Shown here: positions 40,101 to 43,948 of the stretch, piece after piece
Position numbering within the stretch: position 1 is the first letter of the stretch
Layout of the letters: each line of letters starts with the position of its first letter
Source of the DNA: CAZTCJ01 sp964612085
Lineage (GTDB): Bacteria > Pseudomonadota > Alphaproteobacteria > JAJFIK01
Direction: 5' to 3'
Assembly: GCA_964612085.1 (NCBI GenBank)
Contig: CAZTCJ010000025.1
Coordinates: 1-43,948 of the forward strand
DNA length: 43,948 nucleotides
Translations under genes and position numbers: made by a program
Notes under the pieces: model-generated
The model's database searches: none
What the model was told of the DNA's origin: nothing
What the model saw: the letters and a program-made list of their open reading frames with translations, nothing else

Positions 40101-41489
40101 GATGATCGGCACACTGCGGTCGAATTCCGGCGTGTTGAAATAGGCCGAGGCGCCGACCGCGATGGCCCCTTGCGCCGCCGCATGGCCGACAACCGTGGAA
40201 TTGACGAATTCGGCGGAATATTCCGGGTCTTTCTCCTGCACGAAGCTCGAACTGGAGAAAAAGACGATCTTCATAAGATCCGGATCCGGACCGCCGGCAT
40301 TTTCGATCACAAGGCCCAGATCGAGCGCTTCGCTGCCCTCGTTCTCGAATTCGAAGATTTCGACCGGATCCCGCCCGATATTGTAGGTCAGGCCGCCAAA
40401 AATATTGCCGTTGCCATCGGTGACCGCCTCGCCGGTCACGGGGTCCACCAGATAGATATCGATATCGCTGTCCGCGCCCGGACTGTTGGGCGAAATGCTC
40501 GCGAAAGGCTGGTTCCATTGGAGCGACAGGAACACGCTTTCATCAGGCTGCAGCGTGAAATCGAGGATCGGGTCGATGCCGATGCCCGGGTCCCAGTCAT
40601 GGGCGATACCGCCGATGGGCGAACCCGGCAAAACGGTCCCGGTGGAACGGAACGCCGCTTCGTAGGAGGAAAACCCGGAATTGCCGGCGGACGAGAAATA
40701 CGCAACGCCTTGCGCCGCCACATCGTCCACCGCCTGGGCGATGATGCCGTCCTGGAAGAACGGCTCGGCCAGATAAATCACGTCATCGACGATAACATCG
40801 GCACCCGCGTCGGCCAGCGCCTGAATGTTCCGGGCAAAGACGGCCTGGCCGCCAAAGGCGGTGGCGAACAGCAGATCCGCGCCCGGTGCCAGATCGTGCA
40901 CGATCTGAAGCATGGCCCGGCCCTCGTCGCTGGCCGTGTCTTCGAGGAAATCGTCCAGAACCGTCACGTCCGGCGGCAGATCGCCGGACGTTATATCGCG
41001 GAAAGCATCGCCTTCGGCATTGTAACTGTCGGAGAGCACGCCCACCCGGACGCCCGAGCCATCGACGCCGTACTCCGCCCGCGCGGCATCGGCGCGCACG
41101 GCCCGGTCGCCCTGACTGTCCACGGATCCGGCATTGGCGACGGACAGAACGGGAGAGGCGAAATCGAGGCTCGTCAAGCCTTCCAGCAAAGGCACGGCAT
41201 CGAGCGGCAGGAAGCCCGACACCACACGGCCCGCGGTGGCGCCGCCTTGCAGGCCCAGCGCCGTCAAGTCCTCGTAGAGCGCATCGAGGGAACCGGGCGC
41301 GGCCAGCGCATCGATCGCAACATAGGGATCATCGGGGGTTGTGCCCAGAGAGGCCGTTGCACCGTCCAGCGCCGATTGCGCCACGCCGCCACGGCGGGAC
41401 ACCAGCGGCAGATCCGCTGCGACCTGCACCACGGACCCGGCCGCCCTATCGGCGAGCCAAGGATGAATCCGGCTGACCGTGCCTGCCAT
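37128..41489 (-). CDS. secreted subtilase/S53-like protease-fold protein with tandem Ig-like, Calx-beta and RTX repeats
   Basis: A 1453-residue protein. A serine-peptidase-fold domain covers about 135-580, with possible catalytic D154 (GVLSDSYN), the AGN oxyanion motif ending at N270 and the nucleophile S522 in GTSAAAPH. The subtilisin HGT motif is missing; the equivalent helix reads SDEGRAMLQIVHDLAPGA (E189, H198, D199), as in S53-like relatives. Five tandem-95/cadherin-like units (NGNGPDTDADGDP type) follow from about 587 to 1170, then a Calx-beta unit (IEGGDGSDAALVSVNRSG...), then about eight RTX nonapeptides (GGxGxDxL) and a hydrophobic C-terminus DFIFSV. RTX repeats and the absence of a signal peptide indicate type I secretion; no transporter genes are in the window. 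ATG 41489 is preferred over TTG 41498. Confidence 0.9.
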   Translation of the reverse strand: MAGTVSRIHPWLADRAAGSVVQVAADLPLVSRRGGVAQSALDGATASLGTTPDDPYVAIDALAAPGSLDALYEDLTALGLQGGATAGRVVSGFLPLDAVPLLEGLTSLDFASPVLSVANAGSVDSQGDRAVRADAARAEYGVDGSGVRVGVLSDSYNAEGDAFRDITSGDLPPDVTVLDDFLEDTASDEGRAMLQIVHDLAPGADLLFATAFGGQAVFARNIQALADAGADVIVDDVIYLAEPFFQDGIIAQAVDDVAAQGVAYFSSAGNSGFSSYEAAFRSTGTVLPGSPIGGIAHDWDPGIGIDPILDFTLQPDESVFLSLQWNQPFASISPNSPGADSDIDIYLVDPVTGEAVTDGNGNIFGGLTYNIGRDPVEIFEFENEGSEALDLGLVIENAGGPDPDLMKIVFFSSSSFVQEKDPEYSAEFVNSTVVGHAAAQGAIAVGASAYFNTPEFDRSVPIINSFSGRGPTTILRDIDGTLLPEPEVRETPDIVAPDGVDTTFFGSSDTENNGFPNFFGTSAAAPHAAAVAALLLDAAPGLTPEQILQILQDTAIDMVFPGFDRSSGAGLIQADAAVAAVLAGDLNVLPVAADDIFATDEDTVLAGALFADNGNGPDTDADGDPVSVAAVNGQASAVGAPLVLPSGAVLTVNEAGAFVYDPNGAFDGLAPGQTGSDNFTYTVTDGQPGGVSTPATVEIALTGRDDAPRATADRFALTLPGSVSGNVLADNGSGSDVDPEGAPLVVTAINGNSAGLGGAVTLTSGARVTLSSNGGFLYDPGSAFDGLPQGGVATDGFVYTVSDGTLTDTATVTVSVRPENGPPAANNDTVAAGEDSPAVSNVLDNDADTDGDALTVSAVNGSGALVGEPVALDGGGVATLNADGTVTFDPDGAFDGLRDGETRTVSLAYTARDSGGLTDTATVSFVVAGANDAPMARNDLISGVGADGVSGNVLADNGNGPDTDAEGDALAVSLVSQPLHGAVTLQQNGDFTYLPNGSAAQPDQFVYRLTDPSGATAAATVTLSPSFGNEAPIAADDRFTLREQDLLFADLLGDNGGGADRDPDGDILTVTAINGNAAQLGAPISLPSGAFLTVSPNGTFLYNPVFAFAFLQEGQTAVERFNYTVADGRGGSATGAVTITIVGQDSSIFFGTGQPSLIEGGDGSDAALVSVNRSGPVETEASVQFSVRGAGVNPASGADFAGGVLPSGELIFPAGVTERTILLPLADDAVLEGPEDFIVTLSDAATEAGPVLLRNPVFTATIEDDDLTDTVVTTSGRDKVKGDQGSEGIDGAGGNDTLKGRDGDDVLIGGAGRDKLDGGNGADALFGGTGDDKLKGKAGDDILSGGDGEDRLDGADGADRLDGGAGADRLKGKDGNDVFVFSPGSGQDTVRDFSDGEDRIDLTGFTDLDFFGVLSGLEQSGKHAVFTAATGDTLVLSKTDIDELDFSDFIFSV

Positions 41490-41736
41490 GAAAGGCAACC
41501 CTCACCACTTCCTGTGCGGCCACGGTTCCATGCCAGGCGCGCAATTCCAATCTTAAGCAGCCTTGTTCCGAAAGGCGAGCCGGATCATAGAGATACTGCA
41601 AAAGCGTTTAACGATAGGCCCCAGCGCAAACCGGCGCGCGACCATGTCGCTTTTCTCATCCCTCAGCGTGCTGTGCTGGACTAGGATTGAACTCTAGATC
41701 TTTTATCAGTGTGTTACTGCGCAGGGGCAATTCTTG

Positions 41737-42276
41737 ATGATTCCAGTGCCGACCATTCCGCTTGACGACCGCTGGTTGATTGGAGAACTGCGTTCGAACC
41801 ATGCGGGCGAAAGTGGCGCCGTGGCCATTTATTACGGCATTCTGAGCGTGTCCCGAAACAAGGACGTGCGCGCCTTTGCCAGGGAGCACCTGGCGACGGA
41901 ACGCCAGCATCTAGACATCATGAACGCCCTGGTGCCCCGTGGCCGGCGCAGCATATTCACGCCGTTATGGTGGGTCGCGGGCTGGCTGACCGGTGCGCTG
42001 CCCGCCCTGTTCGGCCCCCGCGCGGTGTTCCTGACCATCGAATCCGTGGAGCGGTTCGTCGAGGAACACTATCAGCGCCAGATCGACCGTCTGCGCCGGG
42101 AGAACCGGGAAGAAGAGGTGCGCGGCATTCTGGAACAGTGCTGCGCGGAGGAAGTCCATCACCGCCTCGACGCCAGCCAGCGCTACAGCGGCCCAACGAC
42201 CGCAGGCGGACGGCTTTGGACAAGTGCCGTCAGCACCGGGTCGCACCTCGCCGCGATGATCGCGAAACTGATCTGA
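41737..42276 (+). CDS. coq7: demethoxyubiquinone hydroxylase (COQ7/CAT5 family)
   Basis: A 179-residue di-iron carboxylate hydroxylase for the C6 hydroxylation step in ubiquinone synthesis. Iron ligands are visible as E25 in NHAGESGAVAIYYG, E55xxH58 in ATERQHL, E105 in ESVERFVEEHY and the EEVHH cluster at 138-142. The ferritin-like four-helix core and length match the family. A TTG directly precedes the ATG at 41737; AGGGG lies nine bases before the ATG. It is divergent from the RTX protein gene and appears monocistronic. Its presence supports an aerobic, ubiquinone-using proteobacterium. Confidence 0.93.
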   Translation: MIPVPTIPLDDRWLIGELRSNHAGESGAVAIYYGILSVSRNKDVRAFAREHLATERQHLDIMNALVPRGRRSIFTPLWWVAGWLTGALPALFGPRAVFLTIESVERFVEEHYQRQIDRLRRENREEEVRGILEQCCAEEVHHRLDASQRYSGPTTAGGRLWTSAVSTGSHLAAMIAKLI

Positions 42277-42328
42277 CGCCCGGAATCGCGGGCGCGCCCA
42301 AACCGGACGCACCCGGATCATCTTGATA

Positions 42329-42544
42329 TCAGCCTTGGCCTTCGTATTTGAAGGATACCTTGACCTTGGCGCGGTAGGCTTCGATGCGCCCGCCATTCAG
42401 AACCATGTCCAGTTGCGACACCTCGGCGACCCGCAGATCCCGGAGCGACTGGGCCGCCCGTTCCACCGCATTGGCGGCTGCCCGTTCCCAGGACTCCGTG
42501 CTGGTGCCGACGAGTTCGATCACCTTATAGACACTGTCAGACAT
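42329..42544 (-). CDS. dodecin (flavin-storage protein)
   Basis: A 71-residue protein with the dodecin pattern: YKVIELVGTSTESWERAA with the flavin-stacking tryptophan, a single helix, and VSQLDMVLNGGRIEAYRAKVKVSFKYE. Dodecins assemble as hollow dodecamers that bind flavins or coenzyme A. AGGGAGG precedes the ATG. It converges on coq7 and diverges from a flavoenzyme gene at 42799, so a link to flavin supply is conceivable but not shown. Confidence 0.92.
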   Translation of the reverse strand: MSDSVYKVIELVGTSTESWERAAANAVERAAQSLRDLRVAEVSQLDMVLNGGRIEAYRAKVKVSFKYEGQG

Positions 42545-42798
42545 GTTTTCCTCCCTGCGCCCCGCATGACGCCAATGCGGCGAACCCGCAGTGCGTGCAG
42601 GAGCGGATCGAAATGCTAACGCCGCCGGAGAAGTGTGTCTACAGGCCGCCCGGCACCCTGTCTGACGCGCAATGATCCGCCAACTGACCCTGCTGACCGG
42701 TTCGCGGCAACGGGCTGAAATCCTGTTTCTTTAGCCCAGCGCGGCGCGCGCGGAATGCGCTATACTGGCGGCAACATGCGACAGGGAAGGAGGCCGCC

Positions 42799-43947
42799 AT
42801 GGGACTGGTTGACGAGGCAAAGGCGCTCAAAGAGACATTATCCGCCCGCAGCGACGAGATCGAAGCGGCCCGGCGGCTGCCCGCGGACATCGCACAGATG
42901 CTCGCGGGTAAAGGCTTCTTCCGTATGCTCGTGCCCCAAAGCCTCGGTGGCCTGGAAGTGCCGCCCGCCAAAGCCGTGGAGGCGATCGAAGCCATCGCGG
43001 CCGCCGATGCCGCGTCCGGCTGGTGCGTCATGATTGGCTCGACCACTGGCCTTGTCGCCGCTTATCTGCCTGCGGACGAAGCCAAGCTGATCTATGGCGA
43101 TCCCGGGGTCATCACCGGCGGCGTCTTCGCGCCCACCGGCAAGGCCGTCGTCGAAGGCGAGACTTACCGCGTGAACGGACGATGGCAATGGACCAGCGGC
43201 GGCCATAACTGTAAGTGGCTGATGGGCGGCTGCATGATCATCGAAAACGGCGAGATGAAAAAACTGCCCAATGGCGCGCCGGATTCCCGCATGGTGATCT
43301 TCCCGGCCGAAGAGGCGGAACTGATCGACACCTGGTATGCCATGGGTATGAGCGGCACCGGCAGCGGCGATATGGCGGTGACGGATCTTGTGGTGCCGCG
43401 CAGGCGTTCCGTCTCCATCGCCGTCGATAGGCCGCAGGCGGACGGCGCGCTTTACACGTTCCCGATCTTCGGCCTGTTGGCGCTGGGCATCGCAGGGGTG
43501 GCGCTGGGCAACGCAAAGGCCGCCATGGACGAGCTGACCGACCTGGCGCTCGCCAAACGCCGCCGGGACAGCCGCCGCACGGTGGCCGAGACCCCTTACG
43601 GCCAGGCCACGCTCGCCCAGGCCCACGCCCAGTGGCGCGCCGCCCGCGCCTTCCTGTTCGAAGCGATCGACGAGGCCTGGGAGATGGCGCAGGCCCGGGG
43701 CGAGATCGACATCGCCCGCAAGGCCGCCTTGCGCCTCGCCGCCGCCCACGCCACCCGCACCTGCGCCGACGTCACCCGCGCCATGCACGATCTGGGCGGC
43801 GGCACCTCGGTCTATCTCACCTCGACCCTGCAGCGCCGCTTCCGGGACGCCCATGTGGCGACCCAACACATGATGGTTGCGCCCTCCACCTTCGAACTCA
43901 CGGGCAAGGCGCTTTACGGCCTCGACGTGGACGCCACCTTTTTGTGA
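42799..43947 (+). CDS. acyl-CoA dehydrogenase-fold flavoenzyme (HsaA/HpaB-like hydroxylase group)
   Basis: A 382-residue protein with the acyl-CoA dehydrogenase fold. The N-terminal helical domain has ARRLPADIAQMLAGKGFFRMLVPQSLGG, the central domain GRWQWTSGG and the loop YAMGMSGTGSGDM, and the C-terminal helical domain is of the Acyl-CoA_dh_2 type. The set SGTGSGDMAV and the C-terminal LGGGTSVY resemble two-component flavin-dependent hydroxylases (HsaA, DszC, HpaH-like) more than beta-oxidation dehydrogenases, and no catalytic glutamate is obvious. It may oxygenate an aromatic or acyl substrate with reduced flavin from a partner reductase not in the window. AAGGAGG precedes the ATG; the stop ends at base 43947, one base before the window edge. 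Confidence 0.85.
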   Translation: MGLVDEAKALKETLSARSDEIEAARRLPADIAQMLAGKGFFRMLVPQSLGGLEVPPAKAVEAIEAIAAADAASGWCVMIGSTTGLVAAYLPADEAKLIYGDPGVITGGVFAPTGKAVVEGETYRVNGRWQWTSGGHNCKWLMGGCMIIENGEMKKLPNGAPDSRMVIFPAEEAELIDTWYAMGMSGTGSGDMAVTDLVVPRRRSVSIAVDRPQADGALYTFPIFGLLALGIAGVALGNAKAAMDELTDLALAKRRRDSRRTVAETPYGQATLAQAHAQWRAARAFLFEAIDEAWEMAQARGEIDIARKAALRLAAAHATRTCADVTRAMHDLGGGTSVYLTSTLQRRFRDAHVATQHMMVAPSTFELTGKALYGLDVDATFL

Positions 43948-43948
43948 G

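Noticed and set aside
39123..41684. 853-codon plus-strand frame opposite the RTX protein
   Set aside because: Shadow frame; its translation is R/H/G-rich without domains, while the minus strand encodes the peptidase and Ig-like units.

Overview
The window reads as a piece of chromosome from an aerobic, high-GC alphaproteobacterium. The signs are a COQ7-type ubiquinone hydroxylase, a large TonB-dependent receptor, a DUF6356 protein, acyl-CoA and flavin-rich catabolic genes, and strong codon bias. The order (Kordiimonadales, Rhodospirillales, Parvularculales or similar) cannot be fixed from the sequence alone. I see no rRNA, tRNA, CRISPR array, phage genes or transposase. Coding density is high, and the long open frames opposite real genes are GC-driven shadows.

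Layout. 1-3917: a secreted protein cut by the window edge, an exported NTF2/SnoaL-like protein, a membrane-tethered TAXI solute-binding protein and a DUF6356 protein. 4012-7949: a sulfur amino-acid block, with cysK divergent from a cystathionine beta-synthase / cystathionine gamma-lyase operon (reverse transsulfuration). 8027-14251: a beta-propeller lipoprotein facing a minus-strand group of DoxX-like protein, PepSY membrane protein and a giant BNR-propeller exported protein. 14463-19486: fatty-acid and thiol metabolism (thiolase, TusA-like protein, long-chain acyl-CoA synthetase, GST with an extra C-terminal domain, carboxymuconolactone decarboxylase-like protein). 19804-21444: a small TPR membrane protein and an HSL-type esterase.

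21451-26456 is the most interesting block: a tight four-gene minus-strand operon of a DsbA/HCCA-isomerase-like protein, a GlpD-type glycerol-3-phosphate dehydrogenase, a diacylglycerol-kinase-family lipid kinase and an alkyl-DHAP-synthase-like flavoprotein. It resembles an ether-lipid or glycerolipid pathway and the Mycobacterium tuberculosis Rv2249c-Rv2252 neighbourhood. A plausible sigma70 promoter with an overlapping inverted repeat precedes it.

26648-33626 holds three more alpha/beta hydrolases, an enoyl-CoA hydratase-like protein with altered catalytic residues, msrA, a second cystathionine-gamma-synthase-family enzyme and a TPR-AspH dioxygenase. 33729-41489 holds a TonB-dependent receptor and a 1453-residue RTX-type secreted protease-like protein, separated by 387 bases carrying three phased GTTATC sites. 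The right end has COQ7, a dodecin and an acyl-CoA-dehydrogenase-fold flavoenzyme.

Non-coding structure includes two candidate mobile or palindromic repeats bounded by TAGAGC/GCTCTA, a shared palindrome TAGGGTCAGGACCC, and two convincing intrinsic terminators. No clearly new defence or mobile system is visible; the ether-lipid-like operon and the phased repeats upstream of the receptor are the best leads.
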